A stretch of DNA of 64,000 nt from Dryomyza anilis (lineage: Eukaryota; Arthropoda; Insecta; Diptera; Dryomyzidae), in assembly GCA_951804985.1 (NCBI GenBank), contig OX638136.1, positions 4,963,852 through 5,027,851 of the forward strand, given 5' to 3'. Made by a program: the position numbers and the translations under genes. Each line of letters begins with the position of its first letter. The first letter of the stretch is position 1. The notes under the pieces are model-generated. The model was not told the DNA's origin. It ran no database searches and saw only the letters and a list, made by a program, of their open reading frames with translations. Positions 1-11,164 of this stretch are shown piece after piece.

Positions 1-170
1 TATGATCGACTTAAAAATAAATACTTTCCCTCAATGAGTATTTAGATTTGCCACATACAGCGGTTACGGTTTAATCGTGTGCAACTAAAATGTACTCGCA
101 CAGGGTGTTAAGAATGAAATAAAAAAAATAAATGTTTAATAACATGTTACTAGAAATTGTCCATTACATA

Positions 171-709
171 AGCCAACAGATATAAAAGCAGATAAATTAG
201 CCAACATATAAACATAACATCAACAAATTACTGAAAACTAATGGAATTGAAGTAACGTCATATTGAGTTAAACAACCAATATATGATGTAATTACGACAA
301 TATAACAAATAATTAAAAAATGTGTAAAATGTCTAAATGTAGAAATGTATTGAAACATAGGTTTCCACATAAGTAGAATTCAAACCTAATTCAACGATAT
401 ATACGACATGAGGGTATAATAAACACAAGATAAAATTGTAAAATACATAATGGAAAAGAAAAGAGTATACAGAAATCCCCAAAAAATATGGTTACAATTA
501 TGTAATAACATAAAGGGATGGGCCGCCCTTACCACATCATCTATTTTTTGGACCACTTCATATCGATGATATGTCTACCCTACCACACAGTCTTGCTATA
601 ATCTAAACAAGCCTCAAAAAACTTGCATTAAAACATATTATAAAATCAGTACAGCCGAATGAAATTGATAAATGAACAATATATTATAATTAATACGAAC
701 TAAACATTA
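171..709. repeat. Dispersed repeat family X, partial copy
   Basis: AT-rich non-coding sequence. The same order of sequence recurs at 30570-30879, 37160-37468, 44511-44640 and 47448-47582, with shared strings such as AACAATATATGATGTAATTA and CACAGTCTTGCTATAATC. This copy continues after the inserted element at 5021. No reading frame of note. It provides the empty-site reference (around 575-605) for the transposon found intact at 37469-44510. Positions 1-170 hold nothing I recognise. Confidence 0.6.
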
Positions 710-1089
710 CGTCGTTGATTAAAAGTTTGTCGTATGTTACATTCGATAGCTTGTGGGAAATCGCATTCAAAGTTTAACAATTAATTTCTCAGAATATTTC
801 CTGTAGAAAATGTTAAAAATGATATGGTTAGTTGAAAATATTATTAACAATACAATTTATAAGTATTAAGCATTTAATACTATGTTTTCGAAAGTCACGG
901 GCATTTTTTGTCAAAATGATTTTGTCGTATGTTATATATTGACTAAAGTCATTCGTCTTTCAAACACATACAACAATTAATTGTAACATACGACAAAAAT
1001 TTAACAACCTGAAAATGTTGTATGTAAATATCAAAAATTCATTATTGATAACAAATAAATATAAAAACGATGTAAAAAAGTTAAACATC

Positions 1090-1412
1090 TTTAGCACTTT
1101 GAATTTACAAAACATAAATTTAAAAATAAAAGTTATATTCATAAATAATATTTCAATATGTTTGTAATGCAATATGTCATAAAAACAAAACAGATATATT
1201 AGTTCAGAAAAGAAAAATAATTAAATGATACATTCAAAAATGATCGGTAAAGTAAAAACAGTTAAACATTTATATTTTTATATAGATATTATTATTTAAT
1301 CACATTTATTTTACCACTTTGGATTTACAAAACATAAAACTTAAAAATAAACGTTACATTCATAAATATTTCAAATATTTTTGTAATAGAATACAACATA
1401 AAAACAAAACAA
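1090..1412. repeat. Direct repeat of about 100 bp
   Basis: Two diverged copies (about 1090-1195 and 1309-1412), both containing TTTACAAAACATAAA and CATAAAAACAAAACA. They lie inside the ATTA-flanked transposon, just upstream of the Tc1-type gene, and may be decayed direct repeats of the left end of that Tc1 element. AT-rich, non-coding. Confidence 0.45.
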
Positions 1413-1479
1413 TTTTAAATTTGCAATTTTAAAGAGATCAGTTTTGGTATTCACCGTTACTTGATTATTACGCTTTAAA

Positions 1480-3264
1480 ATGTCAAATCGTAAAGATATA
1501 CAGATTTCCGTGAGAAATATTATTATAAATCTCCGAAAGGAACAAAAATCTTATGGAGAAATTGCCAAAATAGTAAAATTAAGTCGTGCTACAGTACAAA
1601 CCATCGTAAGAAACTATAATAATACAAAAACGAGTTGGGAAAGTTAGGTCACATGGGTAAGTTCGGTCATATGGGACGGACTGTTATAGTCGATCGGGCC
1701 CGACTATGGAATACCCTACACCTTAATGCGAGATATTTAATTGTATACCTCATAATATTATTGACATATCAGAAATTTACGTCTCATATAATTTAAAAAA
1801 TTGATATAAAATATCTAATAACAAAATTTTAAAAATAAAAGTGGGCGGACCACTCCTATATTTAATATTTTGTAAGGCAAATATTTCACAGATTTGATTT
1901 TAATAATTTACGGATCAAACTTCCACTATGAAAACCCGGGAAATAATGAAAAAAGTGGGCGGATCACGCCCATTTTTGGACCACATATTTTTAGGTGAAT
2001 TATAACAATACGTTTTAAATTTTATAACTATATTTTGAATACTTTTCGAGTTATTCGTTCCTAAAGAGTTATATAAAAGTGACTTGTATGGGAGGTGGGC
2101 GTGTCCGTTGACCGATTTGGCTCATTTTCAAACTTAGTTCCTACTTTTGGCTAAAATATATTGAGACGAAATTTCATCGTATTCTGATCAGTATTTCTCA
2201 AGATTTTCTGTATTCGGACAGCAAGACAGCAAGACGGACAGACAGACAGACAGACAGACGGACATGGCTAAACGAACTCGGGTAGTGATGCTGATCAAGA
2301 ATATATATACTTTTCCATACCGGACACGCCTCCTAAGGGGCGTTACAATATATGCACAAAGTTAATATACCCTGTACCTCATAGGTGTAGGGTATAACTA
2401 CTGAAAATAAAACTCGGTCTGCAGGCATAGTAAGCTCTCCAGACGCGATGTTAGCAGCATTCTTAAAGAAGTTAATTTGGACCCTAAAACAAGTGCGCCT
2501 AAATTGGCGGAACACATTGCAAAATGTTCCAATAAGAATGTTCATCCAAGAACTATACAAAACGTTTTGCACGATAATGGTTTTAGGAGCTGAGTTGCGC
2601 GTAAAAAAACACTGTTTTCCGCAAAAAACCGTAAGCTTCGCCTTGAGTTTGCTTAATCACATCTCGAAAAGGGTATGGATTTTTGGAATCAGGTTTTATT
2701 TACTGATGAAAGTAAGTACAATATTTTCGGAAGTGACGGTCGATGCAAAGTTTGGAGAAAACCCAATACAGCACTTGATCCAAAAAATATTATACCGACT
2801 GTCAAACATGGAGGTGGCAGTGTTGTGGTTTGGGGAGCAATAGCGTCATCTGGAGTGGGTCGTTTGGTTTTTATCGAAGGTAATATGGACCGTTATCAAT
2901 ATAAAAGCATATTAGAACACAATTTGAAGACATCTGTGGATAGCTTGTGCCTTGGAAATCAATGGATTTGCCAACAGGACAACGATCCCAAGCATACAGC
3001 ACACATTGTCCGAGACTGGCTTCTCTATTATGCACCAAGACAGCTAAACTCTCCTCCCCAATCACCCGATCTACATCCTATAGAACATATTTGGGATGTA
3101 TTGGAAAAAAAATACGGAAATATGATATTAGTGGCCGTTAAACTATCAAAACTGCTCTAACCCGATCTTGGACCGAAATAACATCAGAAATAACGGAGAA
3201 TTTAGTAAAATCGATACCTCGACGACTACAAGCAGTTATTGATATTGGACCGACAAAATATTAA
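1480..3264 (+). pseudogene. Tc1-type (DD34E) transposase, split by an inserted element and frameshifted
   Basis: Cut-and-paste DNA transposase that would bind the element ends and move it between TA sites. The ATG at 1480 opens a helix-turn-helix segment (SYGEIAKIVKLSRATVQTIV). The frame is cut at about 1632 by a DINE-1-like insertion and resumes at about 2405. The catalytic half (2675-3160) shows TDESKYNIFG (first Asp), QQDNDPKHTA (second Asp) and SPDLHPIEHIW (Glu) with 34 residues between second Asp and Glu, plus the GGGSVVVWG motif. An in-frame stop near 2590 and a shift near 2675 break the middle; another shift near 3130 separates the last 40 codons. The product cannot be functional as written. 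Related intact genes encode about 340 residues. Confidence 0.85.
1632..2402 (-). mobile_element. DINE-1/INE-1-like non-autonomous Helentron repeat inside the Tc1 gene
   Basis: Non-coding. One end reads GAGTTGGGAAAGTTAGGTCA; the other carries the hairpin ATACCCTGTACCT-CAT-AGGTGTAGGGTAT followed by ACTACTGA. Inside are GTGGGCGGA and CGCCCA blocks, a (GACA)n tract at about 2225-2265 and TGATCAAGAATATATATAC, all hallmarks I associate with dipteran DINE-1/INE-1 repeats. Its removal joins the two halves of the Tc1 reading frame at an AAAAC-like site. Other copies lie at 8250-9872, 11165-12787, 17136-17663 and 21474-22205. Confidence 0.7.
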
Positions 3265-3309
3265 AAAAATTATTATTCTTGAATTAAAATTATAATATTC
3301 TTTATTTCA

Positions 3310-3514
3310 TAGCTGTATGTAGACTTTTTTCCTTTGAATTCTTGATGATTTTGTTTTTTGTTTATTGCTGTACTTATGAATTTATTTTTTTTCGTTCCAA
3401 ATAATCTATTTTATTAATGTCTTAAACATTGACATAAACATTTTTTTAATTACGATTACCAATTCTAGAAAAACTCAAAATCGTAGGGTGTATGTAGACT
3501 TTATTCCTTCACTG
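3310..3514. repeat. Right-hand IR/DR of the Tc1-type element
   Basis: The string GTATGTAGACTTTwTTCCTT occurs twice, at about 3315-3335 and 3489-3510. The outer copy runs into CACTG next to TA. Paired direct repeats within a terminal inverted repeat are the IR/DR layout of Tc1-family elements. I found no matching left inverted repeat upstream of 1480, so the element is probably truncated on that side. Confidence 0.55.
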
Positions 3515-3708
3515 TATAATAGTGATTTACATTTTAAAACCTGTTTTTCTTTAAAGTGAAAGTTTTGAGATTTTACAGAATAGTTTTTAAAATCTTATTT
3601 ATTCATTTGTAACAGATTTATTATCCCCAAGTATTTCATCACATATTCTTAAAAATGTAATTAAGATAAAATAAAACAACTAATTAACACTAAACTCGTT
3701 AAACTTAC

Positions 3709-3770
3709 GCATACAGGTCATTCGGTATAGACGGAGCCGGCGACTCGTACTTTCTGTTCGACATTTTCAT
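3709..3770 (-). CDS. Isolated first coding exon with a strong splice donor
   Basis: Unrecognised. Reading the minus strand from the ATG at 3770 gives MKMSNRKYESPAPSIPND and a few more residues, and the frame stops exactly at a consensus donor (GTAAGT, 3708-3703). The 62-nt stretch is markedly richer in G+C than its surroundings, as fly coding exons are. A second in-frame ATG lies at 3764. I see no coding acceptor exon before the Tc1 remnant downstream. The sequence upstream, where a promoter would be, is occupied by a MITE starting 25 bp away. It may be the 5' exon of the enclosing transposon's own gene, or a captured host exon. Confidence 0.35.
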
Positions 3771-3794
3771 TGACACTAAAATTGTCTTTGTATA

Positions 3795-4660
3795 CACTAA
3801 GAAAACAAGATTTTTATGAAAGTTTTGCTGCAACTATCGGTTTAAATTTACGCCTTGTAGCAAATATTCAAACATCCCAATAAGTTTCAATAAAGTTGCA
3901 GCAAAACTATTGATATTTTTTAAGTATGAGATATATTCAGATAGTTACGAGATGTTTGCCACAACAGAAATGATAATTGAGATATTTACAGTTGACTGAT
4001 AGCAAACATCCTGATTTCTTGGACATTTGCAACAAAAATCTTGAGTTATTTGACATTTGACTTCTATAAAAAAGGAAAATGGCGTACTTTTTCCTTACGC
4101 TCTATTTGTCCACAACAAATAAGTTAATCCAATATTGAAAAAAAGTGTCAACTTAAATATTACATTTTAAAGGTCAAAGTGAAAATAAAATTTCCTGGGA
4201 TTGAAATTATCAAGACGTAATGGAAAATATTTCTTTTCAAAGTTTACTTTGTTGATAGCATTATATGCAAACTTGGCTATTCCGCGAAGAAGTCTCAAGT
4301 CGTTGTACAATTTTACCTTCGAAGGATTTATAAATGCGATGGCGATGTATAACCAGAATACTGCTTAAATTTTAGAATAAATAAAAATACATTAGATTCA
4401 TTTTATTTTAATTCAATATAAATTACTCCGTGAATTCTAATGGAGTACCTTTTCCAAATATTCCACAACTATTTTTCTATTTGTAAGATTTTTAATTGAT
4501 GGTTGCTATAAATAATCGTAAATTTGAAAGATGGTTGCCAGTAATATTTATTTGTAAGATGTTTTAAAGATGTTTGTCTGAAAGCCGATCTAAATAATTT
4601 GTAAATAACTTGATATTTAGGGCTGTGATATTTCTGGTAACCATTTTTGTTTTCTTAGTG
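3795..4660. mobile_element. MITE with CACTAAGAAAACAA ends and TA target duplication
   Basis: The left end CACTAAGAAAACAA (3795) is matched in reverse at 4647-4660, with TA on both sides (3793-3794, 4661-4662), as in Tc1/mariner-type elements. Within it AGTTTTGCTGCAACT at about 3826 is inverted at about 3893 (AGTTGCAGCAAAACT), a perfect 15-bp stem. A diverged right end of the same family lies at about 16475-16558 and again at about 20813-20896. Confidence 0.65.
4189..4368 (+). pseudogene. Short unrecognised coding remnant inside the MITE
   Basis: A 59-codon open stretch ends at TAA 4366-4368 and has no start codon near its beginning. It includes LALYANL-like and RRSLKSLYNFTFEGFINAMA sequence with codon use and composition richer than its flanks. 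It could be the decayed C-terminal end of a transposase that the MITE derives from, or chance. I recognise no family. Confidence 0.2.
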
Positions 4661-5024
4661 TAGGAACAATGTAATTTACCATAGCAAATACGACAAAATC
4701 ATACACTCAATTAGTAAAATTTAATCGCATGTACATGTAAAATAAGCACATACGACAATGTTTTAATAATAATTGTAAATGCGAAATTTGTATGGAAAAA
4801 TTGTCGTATGTGAAAAATCAGCGTACATACGACAAAATGACCACTAAACAGTTTATAACATTGCACATACGAAAAAATATACACTCAATATCTCGGAAAC
4901 TATAAAAGATATCGGAAAAAAGATAACAGCAATCGAAAGATTCTACTTTGATATATTTAACTATATTAAAACCTCAAAATCGTATTTTTTCACATACGAC
5001 AATCTTTTAATCAAACGACGATTA

Positions 5025-6540
5025 CAATTAGATATATTATTCTAGCAAAATGTTATCACAAATATCGCAACCATATGTTCAATAAGACAAAAAAATAACA
5101 ATTGATCATAAAACAGTAAGAAAACTACAATCCGTTTATAATAACAAGGTTAAAATTATATTTATTTTTAAATTTAACAACTTAAAAAAATAAAACACAA
5201 TAAACATTATTTAATAAACTTTACCAAAGTTAAAATCTATTTTATATATCTGATGTTAATAGATATATAGAAACCATGTTATCTTAACAGATTGTAACCT
5301 ACCTAACCAAAAATAAAACCGAAAAACCATGTGGTCCTAAAGTCCTGTGCAAAGATGTTATCTTAGCCCTATGTAATCCGAAAGAATAATTATTTAAGTA
5401 ATCTGTCCGTTTTTTTAATAACGTATACGTTGAAATGCGTAACACCTTATTAAGAACCCCTCAACCCCCATTTATATTTATATCAAAGAACTTTTTAAAC
5501 ATATTTTTATATAAATATATAAAAATATACAACACACACCTATACAAAAAAAAAATGTTTTTATATATAATAATCCATAATGGAATTTAACATCATATAT
5601 CATATAAATATAATATAAAGACGGACCTTTCCAATAAACGTTTTCATCCATTGCCAATGGATGAATCAGTTGGGATTTTTGTTAAAAACTATGAAAAAAT
5701 ATGTAATAATACATGAAAAAACATTGTAAATGCTCTAAAATGGGGATATGGTTATAAAATTAAATAATTTTAAATTATCCAAATATAATAACTAGTAAAA
5801 CAAATTGATAACAAGAGAATTTTAATAAAAATTATTAAATAATTATTTAAAACCAAGATGGAGAATTATAAAAAAAACTAATTAAACATAAATGAGAATA
5901 TATGTAGAAATATAAAAATATATATACAGAATTACATACCGATTTTGATACACTCTCAATGATTATGTTGATCTAATATTAATATAATATCATGAATTTT
6001 TTAATAAAAACTAAGTATAACCAAAAAACACAGAATATACAATAATAACCAGGGAGACTAGACATGAATAAAACAATTTTTAATAAAAACTATACCAGAA
6101 AATCACAGAATATAGAATAATATCAATGAAAACTAGAGGTGAATAAAATTTTCTTTAATAAAAATATACCAAAAAATCACAGAATATACAATAATATCAA
6201 GGAAAACTAGACATAAATAATTTTTTTTTCCTATTTATGTTATATATTCTACAGTGCAAAATAAATATAAAACTACAAACATATAACATCACTACATGCA
6301 TTAAAAAAACATTTGTAAGTAAATAATTTGTCCAAAAAAGATACATATATTAAAATATATGTATAAAATACATTTATTAACGTAAAATAGCAAAGTATAC
6401 CGTCAAAATAACACAATTTTTTGACGAAAAATAAAAATATGAAGAAAAATGCAACAAAATAAAAAATCAAATGCTACCAAATGTAAAAGAAACCTGTAAA
6501 TATTTTAAAACACTCATTGTTTTTAAAATATTTACTTTTA
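5025..6540. repeat. Family X repeat, continuation
   Basis: AT-rich and non-coding. Matches 44640-46640 closely in order, for example CTATCACAAATATCGCAACC, AACCATGTGGTCCTAAAGTC and CATATATTAAAATAT-type strings. At about 6340-6350 it carries the unoccupied version of the site where a solo LTR sits at 45977-46509. It ends where the LINE 3' end begins. Confidence 0.6.
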
Positions 6541-7604
6541 TTTAATTTGCACTCCAAGTGTTGTTAGGTTGTCTCGCACTTGGTCGCTCCACTGGATATT
6601 CGGACGCCCTCTCCTAGGTTGACCACCACTGGGTACAGAATTGAACACCTTTTTAGCTGGAGCGCATTCATCCATACGCTCGACATGTCCAAGCCAGCGT
6701 AGGCGCTGGATCGTAATCCGCCTGACTATGTCAATGTCGGCGTAGATCTCATACAGCTCGTCGTTCCATCTAATTCTATACTCATTTTCTATGCACATCG
6801 GGCCATAGATTTTCCGAAGAATCTTTCTCTCTAACGCTCCTAAAGCTCGCTCATCGGTTTTGGCAAGCGTCCATGCCTCAGCGCCATAGAGGAGGACTGG
6901 CATGATGAGCGACTTATAGAGCGTAATTTTTGTCCGTCGAGAGAGGGCTCTGCTCCTCAATTGCCTACTGGCCCCAAAATAACACCTGTTGAAAAGAGTT
7001 ATTCTTCGGCTAATCTCCAGGCTGACATTGTTTTCCTTGTTGATGCTGGTTCCTAGGTATACGAATTCCTTCACAACTTCGAAGTTGTGGTTGTCAATAG
7101 TGACGTGCTGTCCAAGACGCCGGGACTCTTTGTTTGTTGACACTAAATACTGCTCGTACGCTCTATCCAATCATGTCGATATCATCAGCGTACCCGAGCA
7201 GCATGGAACTGCTGTTGAAGATAGTGCCATTGTGATGGAGTTCTGCAGCTCTTACAATCTTCTCCATTATTAGGTTGAAGAAGTCACACGATAGGGAATC
7301 GTCTTGTCTGAAACCTCCTTCGGTATTAAACGTATCGGTGAGGTTGTTCCCAATTCTCGCTGAGCAACGTGTGTAGCTCAGGGTCCTCCTGCAAAGCCTT
7401 ATAAGTTTCACAGGTATACCGAACTCAGACATGGTGGCGTATAGGCGACTTCTTATCGGACTGTCGAAGGCAGCTTTGTAGTCGACGAAGAGGTGGTGGG
7501 TGTCGATCTGCCTCTCTTTGGTTTTTTCCAGGATTTTGGCGCAATGTGGAAATCGGTTCTATGGTGGACTTGCCAGGTCTGAAGCCGCACTGATAAGATC
7601 TAAT
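6541..7604 (-). pseudogene. LINE reverse transcriptase, 3' half (RTE-like lineage)
   Basis: C-terminal part of a non-LTR retrotransposon polymerase. Three reading-frame pieces run upward: the thumb and C-terminal part (6538-7170, with EFVYLGT, VLLYGAEAW, LRWLGHVERM and a GRP-rich tail), the palm with YADDID (7163-7432), and a fragment with LIRSYQCGFRPGKST (7425-7604). Frameshifts separate them, so it is dead. It reads directly on to 14429-15053 once the hAT insertion is removed. The lineage resembles the LINEs whose endonuclease is often annotated as craniofacial development protein 2-like; I place it near RTE with low certainty. The last codons at 6538 read into family X sequence. Confidence 0.8.
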
Positions 7605-7619
7605 CAGGGCCGGATCCAG

Positions 7620-8232
7620 AAAAATGTTCATCGAATGTTATCTAATGGTATCCTTTGTTTTATAGTTCCATCATTTCTTACAATGACTTTTTACACATAA
7701 ATTTGAAAAAAATAATTATTTTTGGTCTCTGATTTTAGGAAGTGGTACATACAGTACCCTTTGGAAACAAAATTCAATTTGTGTATTATATTAAAGGTGA
7801 TCAATACCCGACATCTCGTTGGAAAACTACTTCAGATATACACAATGTATTTTTAATGATTATTTTCACTTTTCAAGTTAGCATATTTCGAAAACCTAAA
7901 ATATTTGAATTTGAATTTTTTTTTTAAGTATAACATTTGTACCAATTGTACCATTTGTACCAAACTTAAGTTTGATATTTAACCTAGTTTTTTGTACCAT
8001 TTATTCAAGAATTAAAAGGTTTCTTCACCAATTATTAAAATAATTTACAACAGTTTTTTTTAATTTCAAAAATACTAAAAACGTAAAAATCGGATTATAA
8101 ATCGTCGTTGTAGAACTGAAAGTCATCAAATAAATTTTGATTCAATATAGATTTTTTTTGTTAATAACTTCTTCAATTATAATTTGAAACAATCATAACC
8201 TTTTAGCGCAGTACCGATTGGACATACTTAAA
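7620..8232. other. Left interior of the hAT element, no gene seen
   Basis: AT-rich. A 61-codon open frame at 7742-7927 has no recognisable domain and a low-complexity end. I see no promoter, RNA gene or repeat with copies elsewhere in the window. Confidence 0.4.
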
Positions 8233-8249
8233 AACTATATTTTGTGAAT

Positions 8250-9872
8250 ATTAGATTTTTATACCCTACACCTATGAGATACAGGGTATATTAACTTTGT
8301 GCATATATTGTAAAGCCCCTTAGGAGGCGTGTCCGGTATGGAAAAGTATATGTATTCTTGATCAGCATCACCACCCGAGTCCGTTTAGTCATGTCCGTCT
8401 GCCTTGCTGTCCGTATACTCGATAACTCGTTTCAATACTTTTGAGCCAAAAGTTAGTTTTGTCAATGTAAATGAGCCAAATTGGTCAACGGACACGCACA
8501 CCTCCCATATAAGTCACTTTTATATATCGAAGCAATAACTCGAAAAGTATTCAAGATATACTTACACGGATAGAAAAGATTTGTTTGAATATGCTTAAAT
8601 GTAATTATAACGTACTTTGAAAATCACCATATAAAAATTGGGAGTAATATCTAATTACATTATAATTGAATTGTATTATTATTTTGTTCAGATGAAATAT
8701 TATTATACGATATTTAAACATAAATTGCTTTAATCGCGGATTTTCATGAATTCACTATATTTTTTGTGTAGAAATATACATTTTCATCAGATATTAATAT
8801 ATTTATGTTTGATATTACCGTTATTCGTGATTGTTACTGCGTGACAACGAATTTAAAAATAATAACATTATTTTGATTATATGGATGTTTGGCATTACAA
8901 TATCACAATTAAATAACAGCGCTGCCTACTTTTAGCACTCAGTAGCACTCACATTAATACTTTTCATATAGTTCAAAAGTTCTTTTTGGTGGAAGAATTT
9001 GTTGAAGTACCGCCAATTACTGTTAATACCAGATAGTGGCTTTTTGTGCAATTTCCAATTCATCCGTAAAGTACTGATCTCAAAATATGAACAATAGATG
9101 GTAAAAAAATTATTAGGTATAAATAAAACATGTGTAATAAAAATAAAAGTTTAAGTTTATAATTATATAATATAAATAAAAAAAGAATGTAATTTAAAAA
9201 TAGGGAAAAAACGAATATTGTGTAAAGAAGATATTAGCACTAAATTTACTATTTTTACATTAAAATTAAATGTAAACATAAATATGTTTACATATAAATA
9301 AAATGTTTTTCACATTCAAACATATATATGTTTGCAAGAACGCCGAAAATTATCCATTCTGAACATAAATATGTTTGAACGAAAACAAAAATATGTTTGG
9401 CTGTTATTATAATAATGTTTGACAATGAAATAATACTTTTGTTTGCATGAAGCTCTGAAGATATATATAATGCTTGCAAAATTATGTTTGGGAGAGCCCT
9501 TTTTTTGCAGCGTGTATAAAATTTAAAACGTATTATTAGAATTCACCTAAAAATATGTGATCCAAAAATGGGCGTGATACGCCCACATTTTATTATATTT
9601 CTACATGTTTCAATTTTTTTTTTTATTTTCACTTTTACATCAATTTTTTAAATTAATTGGATATACGTCGTCAGAAATTTGGTATGTAGATAATATTCTG
9701 AGTGTAAGAATGTTCAGCATAATTAAGAACTTCAAAGGTAGGTATACAATTAAATTACCAACATTAATATTCACACCACAGGTGTACGGTATTCCATAGT
9801 AGGGCCCGACCGACTATAAAAGTCCATCCCATGTGACCGCACTTACCCATGTGACCTAACTTTCCCAACTCG
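8250..9872 (+). mobile_element. DINE-1-like Helentron repeat, copy 1 in hAT
   Basis: Begins with the ATACCCTACACC hairpin at 8261 (preceded by TTAGATTTTT, complement ending CTAA) and ends TAACTTTCCCAACTCG at 9872. Opposite orientation to the copy in the Tc1 gene. CACACCTCCCATATAAGTCA, GGGCGTGATACGCCCA and TTCTTGATCAGCATCA blocks match the other copies. A 950-bp MITE is nested inside. Confidence 0.65.
8565..9514. mobile_element. TA-flanked MITE with a cluster of AAACAT...ATGTTT palindromes
   Basis: Ends CACGGATAGAAAAGA and, inverted, CACGCTGCAAAAAAA; TA flanks both (8563-8564, 9515-9516). Comparison with the uninterrupted DINE-1-like copy at about 2010-2050 shows the exact empty site. Between about 9270 and 9430 it carries a series of near-palindromes such as AAACATAAATATGTTT and CAAACATATATATGTTTG. 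No coding potential. Confidence 0.65.
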
Positions 9873-10173
9873 TTAATTATGAAAATACACCAACACATCT
9901 AAAACTATGAATTGTCGAACTTTTATCAAACTTTCAAAAATGGTATTTGGACTTATAGTTGTACAACGAAGATATACAAAATATATGTATATTTTTTAAA
10001 AACTATGACGCATTAGTATAGACAATTTAAAGTCAAATTTAAATTCAAAATCATCTATTTGACAATTTATTCTATACAAAAATTCTAAAAAAGTCGATTG
10101 TCTATGGTTATGCGCCTATAATGTTTAAATTCGATTTAATATTCATACCCCGAGACAAAATTTATGTAATTTT

Positions 10174-10473
10174 TCATGAATATTTCCGGCCAACACACAG
10201 ATAAATGGAATATTTTGGGACGTATATAGCAGGTTGTAAAATATTGTGGAATTTTAATGACAAATTCACGGCATTTTTTTGGGATCGGGTTGTTCGGGCA
10301 GACAGCTTGTGATACAAACTCCGTCTATCTCTTTTTAAAATATGTCGAAAAAATGTTTCTAAATTGCCTCGACCCTGCCCAGTATGTTTGTATTGGAACA
10401 TTTTGATATAAATAGATATCAAAATATTTAAAACTCGAATTGTGTATTCTTCAGAATCTTTGTCAAAATACAA
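10174..10473 (-). CDS. 99-residue ORF of unknown function in the hAT interior
   Basis: Unrecognised. The product is basic, with RRSLYHKLSARTTRSQKN in the middle and an acidic N-terminus (DKDSEE); no signal peptide, membrane segment or zinc motif. Composition is richer in G+C than the flanks, suggesting a coding remnant, possibly a transposase piece. The duplicate at 13089-13388 differs by one residue (ISI versus RSI), so the frame is preserved, but the copies are too recent for that to show selection. Confidence 0.3.
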   Translation of the reverse strand: MYFDKDSEEYTIRVLNILISIYIKMFQYKHTGQGRGNLETFFRHILKRDRRSLYHKLSARTTRSQKNAVNLSLKFHNILQPAIYVPKYSIYLCVGRKYS

Positions 10474-11164
10474 TGCATATTCGTAGACAATTTAAAGTCA
10501 ACTTTAAAATAAAAGTTACCCGCTATTTTGGACAATTTTAACAAAGATTAAAATGTCAAAAACGTTTTTTATAAGTCGCAAAATTTAAAAAAGCGAACAA
10601 TTAAAAAGGTAATTTACAGAATATCAGTAATCTGGAGATAGTAATTTTTACACAAATGCGCAATGTAGAGATAAAAGCTCAAAAAGGCGTAAACTATTCA
10701 AATAATAATCAAAATTAAAACAGCGCATAACTTACAGAATAACATCATCTTTACAAGCGCAAAATTGTCAAAACAAACACAAAATAGAAAATACGCATAT
10801 TTACAAAAGGCGCAAAAACTCTGTAAATTAAGCTAATTTCAATTTTGTGTGTGTTTTTTTGGCGCCTTTTACTATATTATCTTTATAAAAGCCGCAAACA
10901 TTCTGCATTTTAGGAGCTTTTTCCATTTTGTGTGTATTTTTTGAAAATTTAGCGCGTTTCTCTGTAGTTTCCGGTCTTTTAAAAAGGCCTACAAATTCTG
11001 AATATTAGGCGCATTTGCAATTTTATGCTTTTCTGAACATTTTGCGCTTTTTTCTATATTTTGTGACCTTCTGTAGAGGCGCAAAAATGTTGTAAATTAG
11101 ACGCATTTGCATTTTTATGCAAAATGCGTAAAACTATATTACTTAATAACTATATTTTGTGAAT

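Larger units (their letters stand above)
710..5020. mobile_element. Inverted-repeat DNA transposon with TTGTCGTATGT subterminal repeats, ATTA target duplication
   Basis: The left end begins CGTCGTTGATTAAAAG at 710. The right end, read on the other strand from 5020, begins CGTCGTTTGATTAAAAG. The match runs about 28 bp to TTGTCGTATGT with one indel and one mismatch. ATTA directly flanks both sides (706-709 and 5021-5024). An uninterrupted related locus at about 44625-44660 lacks the element. The motif TTGTCGTATGT or its complement recurs near both ends (about 729, 926, 988, 4749, 4802, 4830, 4990), as transposase-binding subterminal repeats do. I found no transposase clearly belonging to it; the interior is filled with later insertions. 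A 4-bp duplication is unlike hAT (8 bp) or Tc1 (TA); superfamily not assigned. Confidence 0.7.
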
